Source: Acidobacteriota bacterium (GTDB lineage: Bacteria; Acidobacteriota; Vicinamibacteria; Vicinamibacterales; CAVVIG01). Taken from it: a stretch of 64,000 bases of DNA. The first letter of the stretch is position 1, and the number at the start of each line of letters is the position of its first letter. A model generated the notes under the pieces. That model was not told where the DNA came from. It saw only the letters and a program-made list of their open reading frames with translations, and ran no database searches. Location: assembly GCA_016195265.1 (NCBI GenBank), contig JACPZW010000014.1:20761-84760 (forward strand), read 5' to 3'. Positions 52,296 through 61,199 of this stretch are shown piece by piece. The translations under genes and the position numbers were made by a program.

Positions 52296-53453
52296 TTACC
52301 GCTTGACGGCGTACTTCGTAAACGCTCCGCCCGCCTGCTGGATCGAGTTTGGCCCTTCGGCAGCGAACACGTTCCCATCGCCGTCGACAGCCACGCCCTC
52401 GCCCATCGTGCCCTGATACGCGCGGTCTTCCCGATCGAACGGCGGAATGAATCCGGTGACGCGATCCTCATCCACCGGGCCGATGCGGACGCCGTCATGC
52501 CAGTTCGGGTGCGTGAACGGGCTCGACTCCGAGTCGATCACGTAGACCGTCTCGCCTTTGATGAAGATGCCGCTCGGGCGGCTGAAACTGTAGCGCGACT
52601 CGAGGTACGTGCCGTTCTGATCGAAGATCTCGATGCGGTGATTGCCGCGGTCCGCCACCCACAGGCGGCCCCTCGAGTCGAACTTCAGCGCGTGCGGTGT
52701 GCGGAACTCGCCATGGCGCACGCCGATCTTGCCCCACGACTTGATGAACTTCCCGTCGGGCGAGAACTTGCTGATGCGGGAGGTGGCGCCGCGCTTGAGA
52801 CCCTCCGCAACGGCGTTGGCCGTCGTCATGCCCTGCGCGTCGTGACCGTCCGCGACGTAGATGCTGCCGTCAGGTCCGACGACGACGGCGTTCGGCTGGT
52901 TGAACTGGCCGTCGGCGCTGCCGGGTTTCCCCGCCATGCCCAGGCTCATCAGCTTCTCGCCCTTCGGACTGAACTTGTGGACCTGATGGCCCTTGGTGCC
53001 GTCCTTGTTGCCCGCGAAATCGGCGACCCACACGTTGCCCTGCTTGTCCACCGCGATGCCGTGCGGTGTGACCATGACGCCCTTGCCGATGTTCGCCAGC
53101 ACCGCGCCGGTCTTCCGATCGAACTTGAAGACAGGATCGAGCGGCGTGTTGTCGCAGTCGACGGGGCCGCCGCCGGCCGTGCCCGCGCCGCAGCGCTCGT
53201 AGGCCCAGATGTTGCCGTCGATGGGATCGATGTCGATGCCGGCCGTCGTGCCCCACTTGCGGCCCGCCGGGAGCTGACCCCAGCCGCGGGTCACGTCCGG
53301 ATTCGGATTCGGCAATCCCTCGCCGGTGATCGGATTGGCGACCGGCGTGCGCCGGCCGGCCTGCGCGTGGGCGCGGGTGTCGATGTGCTGCGCCGACAGA
53401 AAGACCGCAGCGCCAACGCCGAGAACGGACAACCAAACTCGCGGCAGTGTCAT
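52296..53453 (-). CDS. Secreted NHL-repeat beta-propeller protein
   Basis: The protein of about 385 residues has a signal peptide (LPRVWLSVLGVGAAVFLSAQ) and repeated NHL blades: VTPHGIAVDKQGNVWVADFA, FNQPNAVVVGPDGSIYVADG, FRTPHALKFDSRGRLWVADR and GEGVAVDGDGNVFAAEG. It resembles peptidyl-amidoglycolate-lyase-like propellers. The catalytic function is unknown; it may bind or cleave an extracellular ligand. The ATG giving MTLPRVW is preferred over one ten codons earlier. Confidence 0.83.
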   Translation of the reverse strand: MTLPRVWLSVLGVGAAVFLSAQHIDTRAHAQAGRRTPVANPITGEGLPNPNPDVTRGWGQLPAGRKWGTTAGIDIDPIDGNIWAYERCGAGTAGGGPVDCDNTPLDPVFKFDRKTGAVLANIGKGVMVTPHGIAVDKQGNVWVADFAGNKDGTKGHQVHKFSPKGEKLMSLGMAGKPGSADGQFNQPNAVVVGPDGSIYVADGHDAQGMTTANAVAEGLKRGATSRISKFSPDGKFIKSWGKIGVRHGEFRTPHALKFDSRGRLWVADRGNHRIEIFDQNGTYLESRYSFSRPSGIFIKGETVYVIDSESSPFTHPNWHDGVRIGPVDEDRVTGFIPPFDREDRAYQGTMGEGVAVDGDGNVFAAEGPNSIQQAGGAFTKYAVKR

Positions 53454-53463
53454 GACTGGCTCC

Positions 53464-53577
53464 TTTGTGTGACAGGTAACCACGGAGTGACACGGAGTTG
53501 ACGAGGGAGGACACGGTGTAGCGAGAGTACTAACCGTGCCCTCCGTTCTCTTCCGTGTCCTCCGTGGTTACCGTGTT
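53464..53577. repeat. Inverted-arm CACGGAG element
   Basis: The left arm GGTAACCACGGAGTGACACG (from about 53475) and the right arm ending CCGTGTCCTCCGTGGTTACC (to about 53571) are largely reverse complements. They enclose GAGGGAGGACACGGT...ACCGTGCCCTC, a second nested pair. The element lies between the NHL gene and the M20 tail scar. Confidence 0.7.
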
Positions 53578-53621
53578 TGTGCGATCTCGTCGTAGAAACT
53601 CGCCGACGTGATGATACTGCC
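53568..53621 (-). pseudogene. Scar of an M20 dipeptidase 3' end
   Basis: The last codons read GSIITSASFYDEIAQTR then TAA. The intact M20 dipeptidase at 61200-62570 ends GGIIASAIFYDEIARTR, so 13 of 17 positions agree. No other part of the enzyme is present; the flavoprotein gene's stop is 12 nt upstream. The scar lies at the far end of the gene cluster headed by the intact copy, suggesting a past duplication or replacement. Confidence 0.7.
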
Positions 53622-53632
53622 CGCTCCTTGAA

Positions 53633-55666
53633 TCACAACCCCGGCGGGGCCGCCGACAGCAACGGCATCGCGCGTCGCTGCAACACTTCCTGGACCGCGC
53701 GGTGCGCCTCCAGAAAGGCCGCGTCCGTGTGGGGGCTTGCCGCCGCGTCGGAATTCGCGATCGTAATCAGACCGAATGGCTGTCGCCCGACCACGCACGG
53801 GCGGGCATCGGTCGAAGTAAACACCCACTCCAGGGGATCGTACAGGCTGTTGTACGTGTACGCGTAGCCGTGCGGCCAGCGGTTGACCGCGATCGCGATG
53901 ATGTCGCGCGCCGGCTCGAACCCGCCCGCGCTCAGCGTGCGTGAGAGTTGATCGCGGATCTTGCGCTCGAAGGTCTCGAACGTCGTGGCCAGCAGATCCG
54001 CCCGCCCGATCCGGTGCTGCTCCTTGCGCGGCTTGCCAGGGGCGCTCGGATACCGCGTCAGGTGCAGCACGATCGGCTCCCCGGGCGCTTGCGGGTGATG
54101 CAGATCGCCAAGGCTTACTGCCTCCGCCAGCGACACGCCGGTGTGATACATCGTCGGCGAATTGATGTTGCTCGCGCCGATCTTCTGGAACGCGGTCCAG
54201 TTGCGAACCGCCACGCTCGTGTAGACCAGCGGTCCCTTCACGCCGAAGGCCAGCGCCTCTTTCTGTTTCGCGGGCAGCTCGGGCGCCAGCGCTGGAATGA
54301 ACATGTTCCAGCACGCCATCACGCAGGCGCGGCCGCGCACCTGATACGTCTTGCCGCCTCGCACGTAGCTGACAATCGTCTCCTTCGCCGCCGACGGATT
54401 GCCGTCGTGCTTCACGTTGACGACGGTGCTGTTCAGCCGGATGCGCGCCGCCTGGCCGTCTCGATCGAGCAGCCCGTACTTTACACGCGCCGCGCCTACA
54501 TCCTCCATCGTCGTGCCGGGCACCGCGTCTGGAAGCAGCCATCGCACGAGCAGCCGTGCGATTGTGGCGTTGCCGTCGGGGAAGTGAATCGCGCCGCCGC
54601 CACCGGATCCGTTCTGCCGCCCGTGCTGTCCGCCGGGCAGATCGGCGAGCACACCGTTGGGCGTCGGCTCGAGGTTCATGCCCTGGAAGCCTGGCAGCCC
54701 CATTTGCCAGCCGAAAAGCGCGGGCAGCGCGTCGATACCGACACAGAAGTTTCCGGCGCCGGTGTTCTGATAGAACCAGAGCACCTGCTTGTCCGCCTTG
54801 ACGATGTTCAGGACGAAATCCTGATAACTCATTCTGGCAAGACGCACTTTCTTCTCAGCCGACGAGAGCCCCGGCATGAAGTCCGGCAGGGGGCCGTTGA
54901 TGCGGACCATGTCCAAGCGCGCCTGCGCCGAGAGCGGCATCTCGGCCAGAGACTCGGGCGTGTACATCGCGCCGCGTCCTCCGCCGCCGCCCCGGCCGCC
55001 GTCCGCGGTTGCGCTTTTCCTGACGACGAGCTTGTCGACACCCCAGGTTTCCCTGTCGAAGAACAGCGCCGATCCGTTGAGCCCGAACGAGCGATAGAGA
55101 TCGCGATTGGCCCCGTTGGCCGCGACGAATCGATCCAGATCGATGCCGACGTCGTGCAGCAGCTCGCGCGACGGCAGGTTGTAGCGCAGCGGCGACTCGA
55201 TGTTCAGCGTGCCGCCGTTCAGCGCGAGCGTGCGGCCGTTGTAGGAGAACTCGTTGCGCTTGGCATGGCCGCCGAAGTCGTCGTGGTTGTCCAGGACCAG
55301 TACTTTCGCGCTGCGCCCCACCTGCTTGATGAAGTAGTGCGCCGCGGCCAGACCGCTGAGCCCGCCTCCCACGACCACCAGATCGTAGGACTCGCCCGTG
55401 CCGATGGTGCCGCGGTCATCCCACTGCGCCGTGTCGCGCAACCGGTGAGCGACTTCGAACGATCCGTCGTGGCTACCGCGCATGCCGGTGCGTGTCGGCG
55501 GGTAGTAGTCCGCGGCCTGCTCGGGGGCGAAGTCCTGCTCGACCGCGAGCGCGCGGGCGAGTTCCGGGGCCAGCAGCGAACCGCCGACCGCCAGACCGAC
55601 GCCGTTGAGAAAGTCGCGCCGCGTGATCGGCCGGTCGAGCCCGAGCTGGCGATCGGTGGTCTCCAT
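53633..55666 (-). CDS. Tat-exported spermidine dehydrogenase-like flavoprotein (copy B)
   Basis: This 677-residue FAD oxidoreductase has a twin-arginine signal (ITRRDFLNGVGLAVGGSLLA) and a dinucleotide-binding motif (VVVGGGLSGLAAAHYF, about residues 97-112). NHDDFGGHAKRNEF and LNGGTLNIE follow, and the C-terminal NRWPHGYAYTYNSLYDPLEW closes the FAD site. The pattern resembles Pseudomonas SpdH-type spermidine dehydrogenases, but polyamine specificity is inferred. It is a diverged tandem paralogue of the gene 9 nt upstream. A glycine-rich loop (GGRGGGGGRG) is peculiar to the pair. Confidence 0.83.
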   Translation of the reverse strand: METTDRQLGLDRPITRRDFLNGVGLAVGGSLLAPELARALAVEQDFAPEQAADYYPPTRTGMRGSHDGSFEVAHRLRDTAQWDDRGTIGTGESYDLVVVGGGLSGLAAAHYFIKQVGRSAKVLVLDNHDDFGGHAKRNEFSYNGRTLALNGGTLNIESPLRYNLPSRELLHDVGIDLDRFVAANGANRDLYRSFGLNGSALFFDRETWGVDKLVVRKSATADGGRGGGGGRGAMYTPESLAEMPLSAQARLDMVRINGPLPDFMPGLSSAEKKVRLARMSYQDFVLNIVKADKQVLWFYQNTGAGNFCVGIDALPALFGWQMGLPGFQGMNLEPTPNGVLADLPGGQHGRQNGSGGGGAIHFPDGNATIARLLVRWLLPDAVPGTTMEDVGAARVKYGLLDRDGQAARIRLNSTVVNVKHDGNPSAAKETIVSYVRGGKTYQVRGRACVMACWNMFIPALAPELPAKQKEALAFGVKGPLVYTSVAVRNWTAFQKIGASNINSPTMYHTGVSLAEAVSLGDLHHPQAPGEPIVLHLTRYPSAPGKPRKEQHRIGRADLLATTFETFERKIRDQLSRTLSAGGFEPARDIIAIAVNRWPHGYAYTYNSLYDPLEWVFTSTDARPCVVGRQPFGLITIANSDAAASPHTDAAFLEAHRAVQEVLQRRAMPLLSAAPPGL

Positions 55667-55675
55667 ATCTCGCTC

Positions 55676-57724
55676 CTACCTTGACGATCCGTTGAGCGTC
55701 GACACATAGCCGCGGCTGCGGGACTCCACGACCTCAACGACCGCGCGATGCGCCATATCGATCGCGGCGTCGGTGTGCGAGCTGCCGGCCGCATCCGCAT
55801 TGGCAATCGAGATTCGCCCGAATTGCTTCCGCCCGACGACACACGCGCGATCATCGGGAGTGGAGAGCGCCCACGCAACCGGATCGAACAGCGTGTTGTA
55901 GTTGTACGTGTACCCGTGCGGCCATCGGTTCACGGTGATTGCTTCGATGTCGCGCGCCGGATCGAAGCCGCCTTCGGACAGCGTGCGACCGAGCTGACCT
56001 CTGATCTCCCGCTCGAATTGCTCGAACGTCGTCTGCAGCAGGTCCACGCGCCCGAGGCGATGCTGCTCCTTGCGCGGCTTGCCTGGCGCGCACGGCGTGC
56101 GCACCAGATGGAGGACGGTGGGTTCATCGGGCGTGCGCGAGCACTGATACTGGCCAATCGTGACCGGCTCGGGAAGCTGCACGCTCGAGTGATAGCCACC
56201 GGGCGCGGTGATGTTGGCGACGCCGAGCTTCTGAAACGCCGTCCAGTTCCGAATGAGAACACTCGTATACACGATCGGCGCCTTGACGCCGTACGCGAGC
56301 GCGTCCCGCTGCGTCTGCGGCAGTTCGGGACAGATGTACGGAATCACGGAATTCCAGCAGGCCAGCACGCAGTGCGCGCCGCGGACTCGCAGCGTCTTCC
56401 CACCTTTGACATACGTGACGACCACGTCCTTGGCCGTCGACACATTCCCTGAATGCCGGACGTTCACCGCCATGCTGTTCAGCCGGATGCGAACAGGCGC
56501 GCCGTCGCGATCCAGCCGCGCGTAGTCGGCGCGAGCCGTCACCACGTCCTCCTGCGTCGTGCCTGGCAGCACGTCGGGGACGAGCGATCGGACCAGCAGA
56601 CGCGCAATCGTGGCGTTGCCGTCTGGGAAATGGATCGCGCGGCCGCCGGTGTTCGCCCGCTCCTGATTCTCTCTCCCATGCGCACCGCCGGGCTCGTTGA
56701 CGAGCACCTCAGGCGGCGTCGGCTCGAGGTTCATGCCGTGGAACCCGGGATAGTTCATGTTCCAGGCGTAGTAGGCCGGCAGCGCGTCGATGTGCATCAG
56801 GAAGAGCCCGTCGCTCCGCGTCTGGTAGTACCACACCGCGTCGGGATGGACCCTCGCGACGTTGAGCAGAAAATCCTGATAGCTCATGCGAATGAGCCGC
56901 TGTTTCTTCTCGTTCGACGAGAGGCCCGGCATGTAGTCGGGCTCGGTCCGGCTCTCGATGCGCTCGATGTCTTTCCTCGCCTGTTCGTTCAGCGGCGTCC
57001 GGGCGAGAAACTCGGCCCACGTGGCCGCCGTCGTTCCACCGCGGCCGCCGCCACCGGGCGTCCCGACGACGAGCCGATCGATGCCGAATTTTTCCTTGTT
57101 GAACCACACGCCGTTCCTCAACCCCAGCCGGCTATAAGTCCCCCGGTCGTACGCGGTCTCCTGCTCGAATCGCTCGATGTCGATGCCGATCGCGCGGAGC
57201 AACCCCATCGCCTGCGGGCTGTACTGGCCAGGTCCTTCGATGTTCAGCGTCCCGCCATTCAAGACGAACGTGCGGCCGTCATGGCGGAATTCGTTGCGCT
57301 TCGCATGGCCACCGAAGTCGTCGTGGTTGTCGAGGACGAGGATCGTCGCGCGCGGTCCGACGGCGGCGCGAAAGAAATGGGCCGCGGCCAATCCGCTGAT
57401 GCCGCCGCCAACGACGACCAGGTCGTAGGACTCGCCGGTGTCGGTGGCTGCATCGTTCCACGTCTTCTGGTCGCGCAACAGGTGCCCAGTCTCAAACGAT
57501 CCAGGGTGGCTCCCCCGCATTCCCGTCAGCGCCGGCGGATAGTAGTCCGGCGCCTGCTCCGGGGAGAGCACCTGCTCCGGCGAGACGCCGCGAACCGCGC
57601 GCCCGGACGCCTCGAACCACGGCGGCGCGACCAGCGAACTGGTCAGCGCGATGCCGACGCCGTTCAGAAAATCGCGCCGCGAGATGTCGCGGCGCATGCC
57701 GAGATCGCGATCAGCTGTCGGCAT
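55676..57724 (-). CDS. Tat-exported spermidine dehydrogenase-like flavoprotein (copy A)
   Basis: This 682-residue paralogue of the following gene has the Tat motif SRRDFLNGVGIALTSSLVA, the FAD motif VVVGGGISGLAAAHFF, NHDDFGGHAKRNEF, MSYQDFLLNVARVHPDAVWY and NRWPHGYTYNYNTLFDP. Both copies keep the whole FAD fold, so both may be active with different substrates. Transcribed after the Oar-like receptor with a 52-nt gap filled by a heptamer array. A periplasmic amine oxidation role fed by the receptor is a context-based guess. Confidence 0.83.
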   Translation of the reverse strand: MPTADRDLGMRRDISRRDFLNGVGIALTSSLVAPPWFEASGRAVRGVSPEQVLSPEQAPDYYPPALTGMRGSHPGSFETGHLLRDQKTWNDAATDTGESYDLVVVGGGISGLAAAHFFRAAVGPRATILVLDNHDDFGGHAKRNEFRHDGRTFVLNGGTLNIEGPGQYSPQAMGLLRAIGIDIERFEQETAYDRGTYSRLGLRNGVWFNKEKFGIDRLVVGTPGGGGRGGTTAATWAEFLARTPLNEQARKDIERIESRTEPDYMPGLSSNEKKQRLIRMSYQDFLLNVARVHPDAVWYYQTRSDGLFLMHIDALPAYYAWNMNYPGFHGMNLEPTPPEVLVNEPGGAHGRENQERANTGGRAIHFPDGNATIARLLVRSLVPDVLPGTTQEDVVTARADYARLDRDGAPVRIRLNSMAVNVRHSGNVSTAKDVVVTYVKGGKTLRVRGAHCVLACWNSVIPYICPELPQTQRDALAYGVKAPIVYTSVLIRNWTAFQKLGVANITAPGGYHSSVQLPEPVTIGQYQCSRTPDEPTVLHLVRTPCAPGKPRKEQHRLGRVDLLQTTFEQFEREIRGQLGRTLSEGGFDPARDIEAITVNRWPHGYTYNYNTLFDPVAWALSTPDDRACVVGRKQFGRISIANADAAGSSHTDAAIDMAHRAVVEVVESRSRGYVSTLNGSSR

Positions 57725-57735
57725 TTGGAGTCCTC

Positions 57736-57772
57736 TGACTTTTCACTTTTCAGTTTTCACTTTTCACTTTCG
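57736..57772. repeat. ACTTTTC heptamer array
   Basis: Five 7-bp units (ACTTTTC, ACTTTTC, AGTTTTC, ACTTTTC, ACTTTCG) fill the gap between the receptor stop and flavoprotein copy A. This is the reverse-complement orientation of the GAAAAGT family seen at 26988, 37643 and 42891. Confidence 0.8.
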
Positions 57773-57776
57773 CCGG

Positions 57777-60614
57777 TTACCACTGCACCTTCACCCCAAT
57801 CCGCGCGACCCGCGGCGGCGTGATGGCCACCGGTCGGAGGAAGGCACTGCCGGAGCTGGTCGTCAGCGCCTGTTCGGCGTTGGTGTTGAGGATGTTGTAC
57901 GCGTCGAAGAACCCGGTGATTCGTCCGCCCCTCTGGAGTGTGAACGTCTTCTCCGACCGCACGTCGAACACGTTGATGTTCGGCGTCCGTTCGGCGTCGA
58001 TGGGTTCGGACAGAATCGTGGCGTTGCCGTAGTTCAGCGTGGCCACGAACGTGCGCGCAAACGGCGTCCCCGACTGGTGCCTGAGGACTGGTGTCACGCG
58101 CAATTCGCCCGGTAGCCGCACCGTCGCGTTGATCTTTCCCTGCCACGTCTTGTACTTGTTCACGCCGTCGCTGGTGTTGATCAGTGCGTTCGGCGTTAAC
58201 GACGTGCCGGCGCCCAGACTGGTCTCGCGGCTCCACGTTTCGGCGAAGCTCGCGAGCAGCGACCAGCGTCCCGTTTCGCGTTTGGTCGCCGTGATCTCCC
58301 AGGTGTAGTAGTCACTGTTGACGGAGTCCGGCAGATTGGTAGTCAGATTCACGGCCGTCAGACCGTTGAACTGCGCCGCCAGATTGTACGCCGTGAACGT
58401 CGCGCCATCATCCGCAGTCCCCGCTCGACCGTCGGGGCCGGGGTCCCGCACCGAAATCGGCACGTTGTACCCGTCGAAAGGACGATCGGCGCGGATCGCC
58501 GCGCGGACCTGCCGGCGACCGTTCCACACAAATCCCGTGCGGACGCCGAAGTTGGCGGCGACTTCGCGTTCGACATACGTCGTCACTTGCTTGGTGAAGG
58601 TGTTCTGCAGGCTCGAGTCGAGCGCCGTCGACACGCTCCCGCCGGACACACCGAGCAGCGCGGACTCTTCACCCGGATCCCACACGCCATTGCGGTTGAG
58701 ATCGGTCGTCCACCGGTACTGACGGTACCAGGTGGCGGCGTTCGGGTTGATGCTGCTCGCGAAATCCGCGCCCGGATACAGCCAGAACTGGCCGAAGCTG
58801 GCCTTTGCCACGGTCTTGCCGTCGCCGGTCACGTCGTAGCTGACACCAAGGCGGGGGCCCCAATTGTTGTTCCACGTGATCACGTTGCCGACTTCGGCAA
58901 ATTGCAGGCCGCCCGGTCCTTCCTGGGCGGGCAGAAACGCCTGCTGCCGGTCCCAGCGCAGGCCGAGGTTGAGCGTCGCTCGCTTGTTCAATTGCCACGT
59001 ATCGTTCACGTAGAGCGCATCGCTCAGCACTCCGCTCTGTGAATAGGACGGCGACTGGTACACGTACACCTGACTCGGCGCCCCGTTGACGAACAGCGAG
59101 AGGGAGTTGGTCGCGCTCGTAAACCCGTAGAACGGGTTGACCACGGTGTCGCGCATAATCTCGCCGCCGAACTTGAGGTTGTGGCTCCCGCCCCACCCCG
59201 ACCGGGAGTAGCTAAGCGAACCGTTGACCTGCGGACGATGGCGATCGAAGTCGATGCCGTACACGCCGCCCGCCACGAAGTTGTTGCCGGTGTCCTCGAC
59301 GCGGGGCGCCGAACTTTTGCTCGTTCTCCACCACAGCGACTTGTACGCGCCTGCGCGGACTTCGAGCAGTAGCGCGTTGCTCAGCACCGAGCTGTACTCG
59401 ATCTTCCACACGGTGGTAGGGAAGTGGGAGTCCCATACGGTGTCGGCGTGCATGATGGCAGGCGTGGAGCGTCCGCCGGCGATCTGGATCGCTCCCAGAT
59501 AGTCCGGCTGATTCTTATCGGCGTGCTGGAAGTACCCGATGAACTTCTGGGCCGACGTGAGGTTGTACGTGATCTTGCCCGTGCCGACCGGCACCCACGT
59601 CTCCTGGACGTCGTCGACGAGCGTCGGATAGCGCTGGCCCGTGCTCGTGCGCCGGTAGGCGCCGTACCACCACAGCTTGTCCTTCCTGATGTATCCGCCC
59701 AGATCCACGTTGAAGTCCTTGAAGGCGGTGAGGCGGTTGGTGTCGACGGCATCGAGTACGTTGCTGCCGGTGACGCCGGCGGCCAACTGCGCTGCGTCGA
59801 TGTTGCGCCCTTCCATCGAGTCGGTCTCGTAGTCGGCGTACAACGTGCCGTGGTAATTGTTTCCCCCGGACTTGGCGATCAATTGGCTCAGCACGCCCGG
59901 GGCTGGCATCTCCGCCGAGTTGCCGACCGCATTGACCGCGATTTCCGCGTACGATCCGTAGTCCGTGTAGTACATGTCGCTCCCGCCGCCGCCGGCGCCC
60001 TCGTTCACCATGATCCCTTCGACCATTCCGCGATTGACGCCGCCGGCGCTGCTCAGGCCGTACGCCGTGTAGGGTTGCTGCGTCAGCGCGCCGCTCCCGC
60101 CCACGTCCAGGCGGCCCATGGACACGGCCGGCGCCTGCGCGACCACCGCCCAGAAATCGCGCGAGCCCGGAAGGGTGGCCAGCTTCTCCGCATCGAAGTG
60201 GGTGGTGACGTTCGTCGACTGGAGGTCGACGACCGGTGACGCGCCGCTCACGGTGATGTTTTCGCTCACCGACGCGGGATTCATCTCGACGTTTACCGTC
60301 GCCGTAAAGCCGAGGCTCACATGGATGCCTTCGCGCTTCGACGTGGCGAAGCCGCTCAGCTCGAACGTCAGGGTGTAGTCGCCCGGCGAGAGCGCCGGGA
60401 ATCGAAAGAGCCCGCTTTGATCCGTCACTGCCGCTGGCGCTCCCATCACCGCCGGCCCGGACAGCGTGACGGCCACGCCGGGGAGGACGGCTTTCGTGCT
60501 GTCGGCAACGGTACCGTTGATCGCGCCGGTGGTGCTACTGATGGCCTGTGAGTGTGCCGGGGCCGCGTATGCGGACACGGACACAAGTACCGCGAAAAGA
60601 ATGTTTCGGTTCAT
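57777..60614 (-). CDS. Oar-like TonB-dependent receptor
   Basis: The outer-membrane receptor has about 945 residues: signal peptide (MNRNILFAVLVSVSAYAAPA), regulatory-like Ig domain (INGTVADSTKAVLPGVAVTL), plug region with SENITVSGASPVVDLQSTNV and a barrel ending PPRVARIGVKVQW. It shares the domain plan of the receptor at 43859 but is clearly diverged. GGAGG lies 5 nt before the ATG. Neighbouring genes on the same strand (DinB and M20 upstream, two exported flavoproteins downstream) suggest one uptake and processing unit. Confidence 0.9.
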   Translation of the reverse strand: MNRNILFAVLVSVSAYAAPAHSQAISSTTGAINGTVADSTKAVLPGVAVTLSGPAVMGAPAAVTDQSGLFRFPALSPGDYTLTFELSGFATSKREGIHVSLGFTATVNVEMNPASVSENITVSGASPVVDLQSTNVTTHFDAEKLATLPGSRDFWAVVAQAPAVSMGRLDVGGSGALTQQPYTAYGLSSAGGVNRGMVEGIMVNEGAGGGGSDMYYTDYGSYAEIAVNAVGNSAEMPAPGVLSQLIAKSGGNNYHGTLYADYETDSMEGRNIDAAQLAAGVTGSNVLDAVDTNRLTAFKDFNVDLGGYIRKDKLWWYGAYRRTSTGQRYPTLVDDVQETWVPVGTGKITYNLTSAQKFIGYFQHADKNQPDYLGAIQIAGGRSTPAIMHADTVWDSHFPTTVWKIEYSSVLSNALLLEVRAGAYKSLWWRTSKSSAPRVEDTGNNFVAGGVYGIDFDRHRPQVNGSLSYSRSGWGGSHNLKFGGEIMRDTVVNPFYGFTSATNSLSLFVNGAPSQVYVYQSPSYSQSGVLSDALYVNDTWQLNKRATLNLGLRWDRQQAFLPAQEGPGGLQFAEVGNVITWNNNWGPRLGVSYDVTGDGKTVAKASFGQFWLYPGADFASSINPNAATWYRQYRWTTDLNRNGVWDPGEESALLGVSGGSVSTALDSSLQNTFTKQVTTYVEREVAANFGVRTGFVWNGRRQVRAAIRADRPFDGYNVPISVRDPGPDGRAGTADDGATFTAYNLAAQFNGLTAVNLTTNLPDSVNSDYYTWEITATKRETGRWSLLASFAETWSRETSLGAGTSLTPNALINTSDGVNKYKTWQGKINATVRLPGELRVTPVLRHQSGTPFARTFVATLNYGNATILSEPIDAERTPNINVFDVRSEKTFTLQRGGRITGFFDAYNILNTNAEQALTTSSGSAFLRPVAITPPRVARIGVKVQW

Positions 60615-60641
60615 GTCGACCTCCACCCGTGGCAATCTGTT

Positions 60642-61157
60642 TCAGCCGCCCTGAATCAGCCTCGTCAGCGCCGGCACCCGGCCGACGAGCCGCGCGTAGA
60701 GCGCGAGCTGGCCGCGGTGATACTCCTCGTGCGCGATCCCGTGGTGCATCCACGTCAGGCGCAGGGCGCGCTCGCCGTTGAATTGGCGGATGGTCTGCAG
60801 CATCGCCACCTCGCCGGCGGCGCGGAATCGCTCGGCGCCGTCGGTGTGCGTGCGCTTCAGCGCCTCGACGAGCGCCTTCTTCGTGCGATGCCGCGAGACG
60901 CCGCGCGCATGTTCCTCGAGCAGTTCGGGATACGGCTTTCGCAAGAAGTCGCCGTCGGGCCGCGACAGCTCACCTGACATCAGCAGGCCGGACTCGATGA
61001 TGTGCTGCACGATCTCGCGCGTCGTGCGGGTCTGGTCGTTCGGCTTGAAGTCGAGCGACGACTCGGGCAGGTTCTTCAGTTCGGCCACGACGCCGTCACG
61101 CGTGTACGTCCACGCCCCAAGCAGTTCATCGAGCAGCGACATCGATTTCACAGACAT
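60642..61157 (-). CDS. DinB family protein
   Basis: The 171-residue four-helix protein is of the DinB/YfiT-like metal-binding superfamily. Histidine ligands appear in TREIVQHIIESGLLMSGE and WMHHGIAHEEYHRGQLALYA, the expected H...HxxxH-type pattern. Members act as thiol transferases or hydrolases using bacillithiol or similar cofactors, and most are uncharacterised. It starts 42 nt after the M20 stop and ends 27 nt before the receptor start. Confidence 0.88.
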   Translation of the reverse strand: MSVKSMSLLDELLGAWTYTRDGVVAELKNLPESSLDFKPNDQTRTTREIVQHIIESGLLMSGELSRPDGDFLRKPYPELLEEHARGVSRHRTKKALVEALKRTHTDGAERFRAAGEVAMLQTIRQFNGERALRLTWMHHGIAHEEYHRGQLALYARLVGRVPALTRLIQGG

Positions 61158-61199
61158 GCGACTTCCCTTTCGTCGTTCATAGCGGAGGCGCGCCGTGAC

